Below, one piece after another: positions 1 through 6,579 of a stretch of DNA of 35,152 nt (positions within the stretch are counted from its first letter, which is position 1; each line of letters starts with the position of its first letter). The translations under genes were made by a program, and so were the position numbers. The notes beneath the pieces were generated by a model. That model did not search any database, had not been told where the DNA came from, and saw only the letters and a list, made by a program, of their open reading frames with translations. Origin of the DNA: an uncultured bacterium (GTDB lineage: Bacteria; Bacteroidota; Bacteroidia; Bacteroidales; CAIWKO01); contig CAIOYH010000057.1 of assembly GCA_903862465.1 (NCBI GenBank), forward strand, positions 1 through 35,152, given 5' to 3'.

Positions 1-6
1 ATAAAG

Positions 7-124
7 AAGTTTATGACGTCTAAAAAGAAGCTTATGACGCCATAACCAAGTTTATGACGCCATTCAGCAAGAATAAGACGCCATAAGACAATTTTATGAT
101 GCTATAAAATAAATTTATCACGTC
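7..124. repeat. degenerate 20-21 bp tandem repeat, six units
   Basis: Six imperfect copies of a unit close to AAGTTTATGACGCCATAA start at about 7, 28, 48, 69, 90 and 111, a 20-21 bp period. The core TTATGACGYC is best kept in the first three units, and later copies drift. The array touches the left edge and may continue beyond it. Stops occur in the frames read, so it is probably not coding. Confidence 0.8.
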
Positions 125-147
125 TTTAGGTTTTTTGGTGCCTAAAT

Positions 148-183
148 AAAAAAAGCGCTACCTGTTGAAGATAGCACTTTTTG
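148..183 (-). terminator. intrinsic terminator, leftward
   Basis: Read on the minus strand, a nine-pair stem (155-163 with 169-177) with a 5-nt loop is followed by a run of T. Two pairs are C/A mismatches in plus-strand RNA but G-U wobbles in minus-strand RNA, so the hairpin is built to work leftward. No clear gene lies upstream on the minus strand, so what it terminates is unknown. Confidence 0.6.
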
Positions 184-360
184 ATTTTAGAAGGTTAAAC
201 AGTAATTAGTGAAAATATCTTTTTTGGTAGTGAAGCCTTCACTTAAAAGTGAAAGCTTCATTGGGTATTATCGCCTGCCATTAATGTCTAACATCATACA
301 AATGCCTGATATATATGGCAATGACTTAATTAATTCGTCCCTATCAATGTACGTTTTATA

Positions 361-528
361 GCAAGTAGTGTGTTTATTATCCCAAGTAGTGTACGTATTA
401 TTGCAAGTAATGTGCGTATTATTCCAAGTAGTGTGCGTATTATTCCAAGTAGTGTACGTATTATTGCAAGTAGTGTGCGTATTATCGCAAGTAGTGTACG
501 TATTATGCCAAGTAGTGTACATTAAATA
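361..528. repeat. 21-bp tandem repeat, eight units
   Basis: Eight contiguous 21-bp units begin at 361, 382, 403, 424, 445, 466, 487 and 508. The consensus is SCAAGTAGTGTRCGTATTAT plus one variable base. Copies differ at only a few positions, except the last, which decays at its 3' side. Because 21 is a multiple of three, reading frames stay open on both strands with seven-residue repeats (CVLFQVV-like on plus, TTWNNTH-like on minus). The longest minus frame (268-579) needs a TTG start and resembles no known family, so I treat this as a non-coding minisatellite. Confidence 0.9.
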
Positions 529-562
529 CCTATCAGTTTTCGTTTCCCGTAATACATAACAA

Positions 563-592
563 GTCGGAGTGCGACTCAAAGTCGCGCCCGAC
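563..592. repeat. GC-rich hairpin / imperfect palindrome
   Basis: GTCGG at 563-567 pairs with CCGAC at 588-592, and GCGAC at 571-575 pairs with GTCGC at 581-585 around a TCAAA loop. Two more pairs lie between, with one bulged base. The structure stands in very AT-rich sequence and lacks a following T run, so it does not look like a simple terminator. It may be a dispersed repeat hairpin. Confidence 0.6.
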
Positions 593-597
593 TAGCT

Positions 598-900
598 ATA
601 AAAATTATTGGCTTTTCATAGTGTCTTTGCGTTTTAGTGATTTTCTTCTTTTTTAACGACAAAGAGCACTATGTTATCTTCTATTTTTTATTTTCCTATA
701 TGTCTATGTGTCTATGTGGTGATTTTCTTGGAGCTTGGAATTTGGTATTTGGAGCTTGGGTCTTATTTGTGTGTCTATGTGATTTTTTTCTTGGTTGTTT
801 CACAGAGCCTCACAGAGCAAAAGAACCTCACAGAGGGTTGAAAATCACCTAAACAATAAAACAATAGCGCAATTCAACAATCCACCATTTTTCATTATTA
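598..900. other. gene-free repeat debris
   Basis: No supportable gene. The stretch is made of short echoes: TCTATGTG three times between about 699 and 781, GGAGCTTGG twice (about 730-760), and CACAGAG at 801-807, 811-817 and 829-835. The CACAGAG words resemble the inverted repeats around the GxxExxY gene near 1833-2360. This looks like decayed dispersed-repeat sequence. Confidence 0.5.
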
Positions 901-935
901 ATTTTTCATTTTTCATTACTACGAAAAAGAATTCG

Positions 936-943
936 TATCTTTG
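936..943 (+). promoter_or_regulatory. Bacteroidota -7 promoter box (mmcQ operon)
   Basis: TATCTTTG matches the TAnnTTTG -7 consensus of the Bacteroidota primary sigma factor. It lies 25 bp before the ATG at 969. No strong -33 box is visible. Confidence 0.65.
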
Positions 944-968
944 TAGAAGAATTAAAAAACCAAAAGCT

Positions 969-1322
969 ATGAACATCGAAGAATTTCGCACTTATTGCCT
1001 ATCCAAGAAAGGAGTGACCGAGGCTCTCCCTTTCGACATGGATACGCTCGTGTTTAAGGTGATGGACAAAATATTTGCCCTCACGGGTTTCGACCAGGAG
1101 TTTAGTTTCAATCTGAAATGCGATCCCGAACGCGCCATTGACTTACGCGAACGCTACCATTGTGTGTTGCCGGGCTATCACATGAACAAAAAAATGTGGA
1201 ACACCATACAGGTGGATGGCAGCGTTTCCGACGACACTTTGATAGAATGGATAGACCATTCGTATGACGAAGTGGTGAAGAAACTCACCAAAAAACAGCA
1301 GGAAGCCCTGCAAATGCTATGA
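969..1322 (+). CDS. MmcQ/YjbR family protein
   Basis: A 117-residue protein of the MmcQ/YjbR family, small cytoplasmic proteins with a CyaY-like fold that are often labelled DNA-binding, though their role is not settled. Visible family features are the N-terminal MNIEEFRTYCLSKKGVTEALPFD segment (quoted in part: EEFRTYCLSKKGVTEALPFD), the central KVMDKIFAL strand, the LKCDPERAIDLRERY helix and the conserved Y-H-M-N-K-K-x-W-N-T motif around residues 73-82. The frame stays open upstream to 795, but the ATG at 969 is chosen because a TATCTTTG promoter box sits at 936-943 and homologues start here. The last codons overlap the next gene by 4 bp (ATGA), so the two are probably translated together. 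Confidence 0.9.
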   Translation: MNIEEFRTYCLSKKGVTEALPFDMDTLVFKVMDKIFALTGFDQEFSFNLKCDPERAIDLRERYHCVLPGYHMNKKMWNTIQVDGSVSDDTLIEWIDHSYDEVVKKLTKKQQEALQML

Positions 1323-1816
1323 AAAAGATTTGGCTTCTGCTCATCTTGTTTCATGTTGTCACGGCGGCTGTGGCACAAAAGGTGTTGATACTTGAAAATC
1401 TGAGCATCGGCAAATCCTATAAATTCACTGTGGGTGATGGCATAGCGGTCGTCACAAAAAACAATCCCAAAAAGCGGACGGGCAGCATCTCTGCCATTGA
1501 CGACTCTTCTGTGGTGATTGCCAATGCCTATGATGTGCATCTGCATGACATCAAGGGGGTGTATGTCAACCGACGGGGCGTTCAAATTGTTTCCACGCTC
1601 TTGATGGGTTTTGGTGCGATGTTTTTCACCTTGGATGTGGTGAATAATGTGATCAACAACGATCATCCGACCTTTAAATCCAACACGGCAATCATTGCTA
1701 CCTCCTCTGCTGCTGCGGGAGGCATCTTGTGGTTGTTCAGCACGAGAAAATGTTGGATAGAGAAATATAAATGGAAAATAAAAATTATAGATTTAACCAA
1801 CAATAAGGCGCAGTAG
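1319..1816 (+). CDS. hypothetical secreted/membrane protein
   Basis: I do not recognise this 165-residue protein. It begins with a clear signal peptide (MKKIWLLLILFHVVTAAVAQ, cleavage likely after about residue 20). A beta-rich segment follows, in which SGSISAI-like and VVIANAYDVHLHDIKGVYV strands resemble the start of small Bacteroidota envelope proteins. There are two hydrophobic segments at roughly residues 88-108 and 124-142, and the tail is basic (KYKWKIKII). It is probably anchored in the inner membrane, facing the periplasm. Its start overlaps the stop of the MmcQ-like gene by 4 bp, indicating an operon. The function is unknown. Confidence 0.7.
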   Translation: MKKIWLLLILFHVVTAAVAQKVLILENLSIGKSYKFTVGDGIAVVTKNNPKKRTGSISAIDDSSVVIANAYDVHLHDIKGVYVNRRGVQIVSTLLMGFGAMFFTLDVVNNVINNDHPTFKSNTAIIATSSAAAGGILWLFSTRKCWIEKYKWKIKIIDLTNNKAQ

Positions 1817-1832
1817 AGATTTTGGAGGGTGG

Positions 1833-1879
1833 GGAGTTGTTACACGGAGATTCACGGAGTAAACGGAGATACACAGAGG
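1833..1879 (+). repeat. left inverted repeat of GxxExxY cassette
   Basis: This 47-bp sequence matches the reverse complement of 2314-2360 at 43 of 47 positions, counted by eye. Both contain repeated CACGGAG/CACAGAG words. It lies 4 bp beyond the stop of the GxxExxY gene and 16 bp after the stop of the upstream plus-strand gene. Confidence 0.85.
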
Positions 1880-1883
1880 AATG

Positions 1884-2255
1884 CTAAATTTTAAAGCGTT
1901 TGATGCCGTCTTTGAGTAGTTTGACGTAAAAATTGATTAACAATCCCAATTCATAATTGCCCAATTTCATATAGGTTAATATCTGTGCTGTATGCACTTC
2001 ATTAAAACATTCCAAAGTTTTAATTTCCACAACAAGTCTGTTCTCCACCAATAAATCTATTCGATATCCATGGTCTAATTTCACTTCTTTATACACAATT
2101 GGCAGTGCCTTCTCCTTTTCAACTCTCAAACCACTTTGCTGCAATTCATAACACAAACATTCCCGATAAGCAGACTCCAACAATCCCGGACCTAAACTTC
2201 TATGCACCTCAATTGCCTTACCTATCACAATGCCTGTCAACTCCTGATGCTCCAT
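1884..2255 (-). CDS. GxxExxY protein (PD-(D/E)XK nuclease-like)
   Basis: A 123-residue protein of the GxxExxY family (PDDEXK_3-like), often found in several copies per genome. Seen directly: the signature GLLESAY at residues 24-30; a core with D67 in YRIDLLV and E77-x-K79 in VVEIKTLE, which fits the D...ExK active site of the PD-(D/E)XK fold; then QILTYMKLGNYELGLLINF, typical of the family C-terminus. All likely catalytic residues are present and the length is normal, so it appears intact. No biochemical role is established for the family. The gene sits alone between 47-bp imperfect inverted repeats (1833-1879 and 2314-2360), suggesting a small mobile or selfish unit inserted downstream of the purine phosphorylase operon. 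Confidence 0.92.
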   Translation of the reverse strand: MEHQELTGIVIGKAIEVHRSLGPGLLESAYRECLCYELQQSGLRVEKEKALPIVYKEVKLDHGYRIDLLVENRLVVEIKTLECFNEVHTAQILTYMKLGNYELGLLINFYVKLLKDGIKRFKI

Positions 2256-2313
2256 AATCTTTTGTTTTTATAATGGTTTCTCTCTGTCTCTCTGTATAGC
2301 AATTCTTAAAAAA

Positions 2314-2360
2314 CCTCTGTGTATCTCCTTATTCTCCGTGAATCTCTGTGTAACAACTCC
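2314..2360 (-). repeat. right inverted repeat of GxxExxY cassette
   Basis: This is the partner of 1833-1879 (43/47 identical when reverse complemented). It ends 11 bp past the stop codon of the purine nucleoside phosphorylase gene. Confidence 0.85.
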
Positions 2361-2371
2361 TAAAAAAGCCG

Positions 2372-3184
2372 CTATATCTCTCTAATCAACTCCGAGATAA
2401 TCTTCGTCATTTTTGGCTCCGCATTGTTGGCAGCTTGTATCACCTCCTCGTGCGAAATCTCCACTATCTTTCCAATCACTCCCAAATCCGTGATGATAGA
2501 AACCGCAAACACCGGCAAATCCATGTGTCGCGCCACGATAACTTCCGGCACCGTTGACATGCCAACACAATCCGCCCCTATAACATACATATATTTATAT
2601 TCCGAAGGCGTTTCGAAACACGGACCCGTCACCGCTGCATACACGCCTTGCTGACATTTGATGCCGTTTTTGGCAGCGATAGCCAACGCCTTGTTGATGA
2701 TGTCTTTGTCATACGTATGACTCATGTCGGGGAAACGAGGACCAATTTCGTCGTCGTTCTTTCCCAAAAGTGGGTTAGAGCCCATCAGATTTATATGGTC
2801 GGTTATAATCATAATGTCGCCCACCTCGAAGTTGGGATTCACACCGCCACTCGCATTCGACAGCACCAAGGTTTTAATCCCTAAATATTTCATAACGCGA
2901 ATCGGGAACGAAAGCTCTTGCATAGTGTAGCCTTCATAGAAATGGAAACGTCCTTGCATGGCAACCACGTTCACGCCGTTCAAGGTCCCGAACACCAATT
3001 GTCCCTTGTGTCCGATGACGGTTGAGACAGGGAAATTCGGGATGTCAGCGTAAGGAATAGCACATTGAATTTGGATGTCGTTGGCGAGATTGCCTAAACC
3101 TGTGCCCAAAATGATTCCGATTTGAGGTTCAAAGCTCGTTTGGGTTTTAATAAAACCGATGGTTTGTTTAATTTTTTCTAGCAT
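2372..3184 (-). CDS. punA: purine nucleoside phosphorylase
   Basis: A 270-residue cytosolic enzyme that splits purine nucleosides with phosphate to the base and ribose-1-phosphate (purine salvage). It belongs to the trimeric PNP/MTAP class. Visible motifs: ILGTGLGNLA near residues 25-34 (phosphate site), VIGHKGQLVFG with the phosphate-binding His, VVAMQGRFHFYEGY around 75-88, LVLSNASGGVN, TGPCFETPSEYKY with the purine-contacting Glu, and GMSTVPEVIVARH. Length is normal for the class. The ATG at 3184 lies inside the end of lpxK (17-bp overlap), so the two are co-transcribed and probably translationally coupled. lpxK next to pnp is a familiar arrangement in Bacteroidales. Confidence 0.95.
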   Translation of the reverse strand: MLEKIKQTIGFIKTQTSFEPQIGIILGTGLGNLANDIQIQCAIPYADIPNFPVSTVIGHKGQLVFGTLNGVNVVAMQGRFHFYEGYTMQELSFPIRVMKYLGIKTLVLSNASGGVNPNFEVGDIMIITDHINLMGSNPLLGKNDDEIGPRFPDMSHTYDKDIINKALAIAAKNGIKCQQGVYAAVTGPCFETPSEYKYMYVIGADCVGMSTVPEVIVARHMDLPVFAVSIITDLGVIGKIVEISHEEVIQAANNAEPKMTKIISELIREI

Positions 3185-4232
3185 AATTGATAAGAATTTG
3201 GTCTAATTTATGTTTGTCCGTGCTGTCAAAGTCCATTTTCACAGGGATATAATATATGGGAAATGACGTCAGGAGATTTAATTCATGATGATGTGATAAT
3301 CGCACAAAATCTTTTTCTGTTGTGATGATGATTTTGTTTTCGGATGCAATAGTACGATATTTTTCGGATATTTTGTGAATATCTGTAGCGGTATAATGGT
3401 GATGGTCAGAAAAGCTGAGGGTATGGAGGTTGGCACATCGTTCTGATAAATAGCTATAAAGCGGTTGGGGATTGGCTATACCCGTGAAAAGTAAAATATC
3501 CGAAACTTTCAGTGAATCCATATCCAAAACATCATGGCTATCGTTGAAACCGATGGGGTTGCCATAGCCGATAAACGAAAACAAAACCTGTTGATGCTCT
3601 TGGGGTGCAATTTTACGGATGATAGGTTCTTTGTCTGCCTCCGTAAGCTTCTCGGGTGATTTTGTGATGATGATAAGATTGGCACGTTTGGCGCCACATC
3701 CATATTCACGCAAACGACCGGAAGGCAACATACTATCATACACATAGAGGTTGCCATATTCGCTCAGCAAAATTATCAAGCCGGCTTTGATGCGCCGATG
3801 TTGAAAGGCATCGTCCAACAGTATCATATCCAGTTTGGGCGTTCTCCGCATCAAGTTCTGAATGCCCTCAAGTCTATTCTCACAAACTGCCACATCAATC
3901 TCTTGAAATTTTTGAAAAAATTGTTGTGGCTCATCTCCTATGCTCAATGCCGTGGAAGTGTCGTCTGCTAGGATAAACCCTTTTGTGTTTCTTCCATAAC
4001 CTCTACTCAAGGTTGCCACCTTCATCTTCTCTCCTTGAAAAAAACGTATCAAATATTCTATCATGGGAGATTTTCCCGTGCCGCCCGTGTTGATATTCCC
4101 CACACAAATAACCTGTGTAGCGAAAGGTGTTGATTTCAAAATACCCCAATCATACAAGATGTTGCGCACCCACGTAACGATCCCATAAAGGATAGAAAAA
4201 GGTGAAAGTAGTATTTTAAGGAGGATATTCAT
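3168..4232 (-). CDS. lpxK: tetraacyldisaccharide 4'-kinase
   Basis: LpxK, 354 residues, phosphorylates the 4' position of the lipid A disaccharide with ATP on the inner face of the inner membrane. The N-terminal hydrophobic segment (about residues 4-24) fits its membrane association. A Walker A/P-loop is clear (GNINTGGTGKSP, residues 45-56), followed by LSRGYGR and the DDAFQHR segment, which are family hallmarks. The C-terminus holds FSDHHHYT and TTEKDFVRL, also typical. Length matches the family. It starts 4 bp after the stop of the adenylating enzyme and overlaps punA, forming a three-gene minus-strand operon. Confidence 0.95.
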   Translation of the reverse strand: MNILLKILLSPFSILYGIVTWVRNILYDWGILKSTPFATQVICVGNINTGGTGKSPMIEYLIRFFQGEKMKVATLSRGYGRNTKGFILADDTSTALSIGDEPQQFFQKFQEIDVAVCENRLEGIQNLMRRTPKLDMILLDDAFQHRRIKAGLIILLSEYGNLYVYDSMLPSGRLREYGCGAKRANLIIITKSPEKLTEADKEPIIRKIAPQEHQQVLFSFIGYGNPIGFNDSHDVLDMDSLKVSDILLFTGIANPQPLYSYLSERCANLHTLSFSDHHHYTATDIHKISEKYRTIASENKIIITTEKDFVRLSHHHELNLLTSFPIYYIPVKMDFDSTDKHKLDQILINYARKN

Positions 4233-4236
4233 GCTG

Positions 4237-5718
4237 TTATATCAGTTTCTTTAAAGCATTGCGATCTATTTTACCATTCACATTCAACGGAAACACACCG
4301 ATGACTCGAATTTCGTTTGGAATCATATACGTTGGAAGTTTCGTTTTCAGAAAAGCAAGCAAATCTTCCTTCATGTTGAAGTTCTCAACGAAAAGATGAA
4401 TCAAAGTGTTCCCGCTTGAATTTTGAGACGTCAGTGCCACGGCATTGGCATTCTTCATAAACTCCCGTGCATAATGTTCAATTTCGCTCAACTCCACCCG
4501 AAACCCTTGAATTTTCACCTGATTATCGAGCCTGCCCGAATACATGAAATCACCATCTTCATCTATATAACAAATATCGCCCGTGCGATAAAAGATTTCT
4601 TCTTTACCATTCATGCTTAGTGTGAAAAAAGCTTCTTTATTTTTCTCGGGATTTTTCAAATATCCCGCAGTGAGTTGCGCTCCCGAGAGGCATAATTCTC
4701 CATGTATGCTTGCCGCAACAGGTTTTAAATCTTCATCCACGACTATTGCCGAGATATTCTGCATCGGTTTGCCGATACATACAATGCCGTTTAAGTTTTT
4801 ATTCTCCGATGAGCGATTCCAATCGTATGTCAAACAGAAGATAGTAGCCTCTGTGGGTCCATACACATTTTGCACTAAGGCATTGGGAACACATTCAGCC
4901 CAACCTGCCGTCAAATCAGCATAAAGTGCTTCACCACAAAACAAAGAATATTTCATCTTTTCCAAACGGATTTCGTCATAGTATTTTCGCAAAAAACTTA
5001 GTATGGAAGGCACCATCAAAGCAACCGTAATCTCATAATCTTCTAGGATAGAATAGGCTGCCGTGAATTTAATTTCGCCAGCAGGAACCGTATAAACACA
5101 AGCTCCAATGGTAAGCGGAATCAAATACGACATGATTGACAAATCGAAAGTAAGATCAAAAATCTGCAAAAAACGATCGCTATCATCCACCTGATATCCC
5201 AAAGAAAAAAAAGCAGACACAAAAGCGTCCAAGTTCTTCAATCGTATGGGCACACCTTTCGGCACTCCAGTACTACCCGAAGTAAACAAGATATAAGCGT
5301 CCTGCTCCATATCAACATTGGGCTTTTCGAGCAAATGATTGCTATCAAAAACATTCGTCGTACTCATCACATCCATGCCCAAAACATCTGCAAAAACCTC
5401 CGAAACAGCATCCACTTGACTCGACAAAATTGTACTGATTTCTGCTTGATGCACTATACTATCATTTCTGTCGGGCGGATTGTGAGGATTTATCGGGATA
5501 TATGTTTTCCCCGCAAACAAAACAGCCAATATAGCCGCGTAGGTTTCGATATCGTCATAAATGACGATTCCGATATTTTGAGAAGGACTTTTTCTAAGTA
5601 AATTCTTTATCCCGTTAACGCGCTTGCCCGTTTCCTGATAGGTGTAATAAACAGTGTTAATGCAAAATGCATTATTTTCTGAGAAATTTTTGGTAGCATT
5701 AATTATTTTATCGAACAT
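4237..5718 (-). CDS. DltA-like amino acid adenylation enzyme
   Basis: A 493-residue stand-alone adenylate-forming enzyme of the acyl-CoA synthetase/NRPS A-domain superfamily, closest in look to DltA (D-alanine-carrier protein ligase). Core motifs: LFTSGSTGVPKG (144-155), FDLSIM (191-196) whose Asp is the position that holds the substrate amino group in amino-acid-activating members, NVYGPTEAT, YRTGD, GRLDNQVKIQGFRVEL and the C-terminal NVNGKIDR with the catalytic Lys. There is no fused carrier or condensation domain, and no carrier protein, DltB or DltD is nearby. The frame opens further upstream to 5784. I choose the ATG at 5718 because a TATTTTTG promoter box lies inside that extension and the MFDKII start fits the family. 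It heads the operon with lpxK 4 bp downstream. The substrate is unknown; envelope aminoacylation is only a guess. Confidence 0.85.
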   Translation of the reverse strand: MFDKIINATKNFSENNAFCINTVYYTYQETGKRVNGIKNLLRKSPSQNIGIVIYDDIETYAAILAVLFAGKTYIPINPHNPPDRNDSIVHQAEISTILSSQVDAVSEVFADVLGMDVMSTTNVFDSNHLLEKPNVDMEQDAYILFTSGSTGVPKGVPIRLKNLDAFVSAFFSLGYQVDDSDRFLQIFDLTFDLSIMSYLIPLTIGACVYTVPAGEIKFTAAYSILEDYEITVALMVPSILSFLRKYYDEIRLEKMKYSLFCGEALYADLTAGWAECVPNALVQNVYGPTEATIFCLTYDWNRSSENKNLNGIVCIGKPMQNISAIVVDEDLKPVAASIHGELCLSGAQLTAGYLKNPEKNKEAFFTLSMNGKEEIFYRTGDICYIDEDGDFMYSGRLDNQVKIQGFRVELSEIEHYAREFMKNANAVALTSQNSSGNTLIHLFVENFNMKEDLLAFLKTKLPTYMIPNEIRVIGVFPLNVNGKIDRNALKKLI

Positions 5719-5738
5719 GTTTTTATTGTAATAAAGCA

Positions 5739-5746
5739 CAAAAATA
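5739..5746 (-). promoter_or_regulatory. -7 promoter box of adenylation-lpxK-punA operon
   Basis: TATTTTTG on the minus strand fits TAnnTTTG and lies 20 bp before the ATG at 5718. It supports that start over the longer frame. Confidence 0.5.
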
Positions 5747-6074
5747 CAAAAATGCATCCATTTATTACATAATGAAAATTTCAAATCTCGAAATAATCAA
5801 TTCAAGACGCTTAAAAATCCCTTCTAAATTCTTAGAAAAGATCAGATAAAATCATTTTTTATCCATAAGTAAAGAAAAAACCAATCTTCAAATTGAAAAA
5901 TATTTTCAGACGAATGAAAAACCGTATCGAAACGTGAAATATCGAAAAAATTTATCAACAATTTTAATAAGCTAAATTATAAATATTCAGCACGTTAGAA
6001 GGTGCTGTGAATTAAAAAGAATTTATTTTGTTGAAAAAATGCAGAAAAGTGGGAGTTTGTGCATGAAAAATGTG

Positions 6075-6082
6075 TACCTTTA
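6075..6082 (+). promoter_or_regulatory. -7-like promoter box of dcw operon
   Basis: TACCTTTA differs from TAnnTTTG only in its last base. TTTG at 6056-6059 is a possible, somewhat close -33 box. It lies 23 bp before the mraZ ATG. Confidence 0.45.
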
Positions 6083-6105
6083 CAGACTAAAAAAAATCGA
6101 GATTT

Positions 6106-6579
6106 ATGCTGAATTTAATAGGCGAATATGAATGTAAGTTAGACAGTAAGAGCAGGTTGCTTTTTCCAGCAGGATTAAAGAAACAGTTGCCTGTTGCTGC
6201 AGATTACACATTTGTGCTAAATCGCGGCTTCGAAAAGTGTTTGGTTTTATATCCCATCAATGAATGGAAAACGATAAGTGACGAGATAAATCGCTTGAAT
6301 ATCTACATAAAAAAGAACCGCGATTTCGTGAGATATTTTTATCGTGGTGCTACGGAAATAGTACTAGATTCAACATCAAGATTGCTGATTCCTAAAGGAT
6401 TGTTGGAATATGCAGGTATTGATAAAGATGTTGTGTTGTTCACCTTTTCAAATCGCATCGAAATTTGGGAAAAAGAAACCTATCAAAATTTGATGCACGA
6501 CGAACCGGAAGAATTTGCTGCATTGGCTGAAGAAGTAATGAGTAAAAAAGAAAATAGAGATAATCAAGATGTATCATAA
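6106..6579 (+). CDS. mraZ: transcriptional regulator MraZ
   Basis: A 157-residue protein with two SpoVT-AbrB-like domains. The first runs from about residue 5 to 50 (GEYECKLDSKSRLLFPAGLKK) and the second from about 78 to 125 (ATEIVLDSTSRLLIPKGLLEY). The D-x-x-x-R-hhhP pattern is typical of MraZ. Family members form rings, bind repeats upstream of themselves and regulate the dcw operon. This is the first gene of the cluster, as in most bacteria. Its 3' end overlaps rsmH by 11 bp. The tail (SKKENRDNQDVS) is charged and probably disordered. Confidence 0.95.
   Translation: MLNLIGEYECKLDSKSRLLFPAGLKKQLPVAADYTFVLNRGFEKCLVLYPINEWKTISDEINRLNIYIKKNRDFVRYFYRGATEIVLDSTSRLLIPKGLLEYAGIDKDVVLFTFSNRIEIWEKETYQNLMHDEPEEFAALAEEVMSKKENRDNQDVS

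Larger units (their letters stand above)
1833..2360. mobile_element. candidate inverted-repeat-bounded GxxExxY cassette
   Basis: This 528-bp unit consists of one GxxExxY gene flanked by 47-bp inverted repeats, with no transposase. Inside the right end, 2289-2315 is a second, partial direct copy of 2343-2370 (both read TCTCTGTRTARCAAYTC then an A run). It fits neatly between the stops of two convergent genes, a harmless insertion point. Mobility is inferred from this layout only. No target-site duplication is clear. Confidence 0.5.
5719..6105. other. divergent intergenic region
   Basis: This 387-bp, very AT-rich gap lies between the divergent adenylation-lpxK-punA and dcw operons. It contains a palindrome TTCTAA-n4-TTAGAA (5822-5837) and a hairpin CAGCAC-n8-GTGCTG (5988-6007). 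Promoter boxes lie at both ends. There is one TGGGA word at 6050-6054, the kind of word MraZ recognises elsewhere, but no convincing repeat set. I found no small gene. Confidence 0.6.

Noticed and set aside
1-528. CRISPR array
   Set aside because: Units are directly contiguous 21-bp repeats without unique spacers, and no cas gene is present.
268-579. Minus-strand frame of 103 residues through the 21-bp array
   Set aside because: It needs a TTG start, is mostly the translated repeat (TTWNNTH heptads) and resembles no known protein. The leftward terminator at 148-183 is suggestive but not enough.
637-852. Plus-strand frame of 71 residues
   Set aside because: Low-complexity, Phe-rich translation of repeat debris, with no family features.
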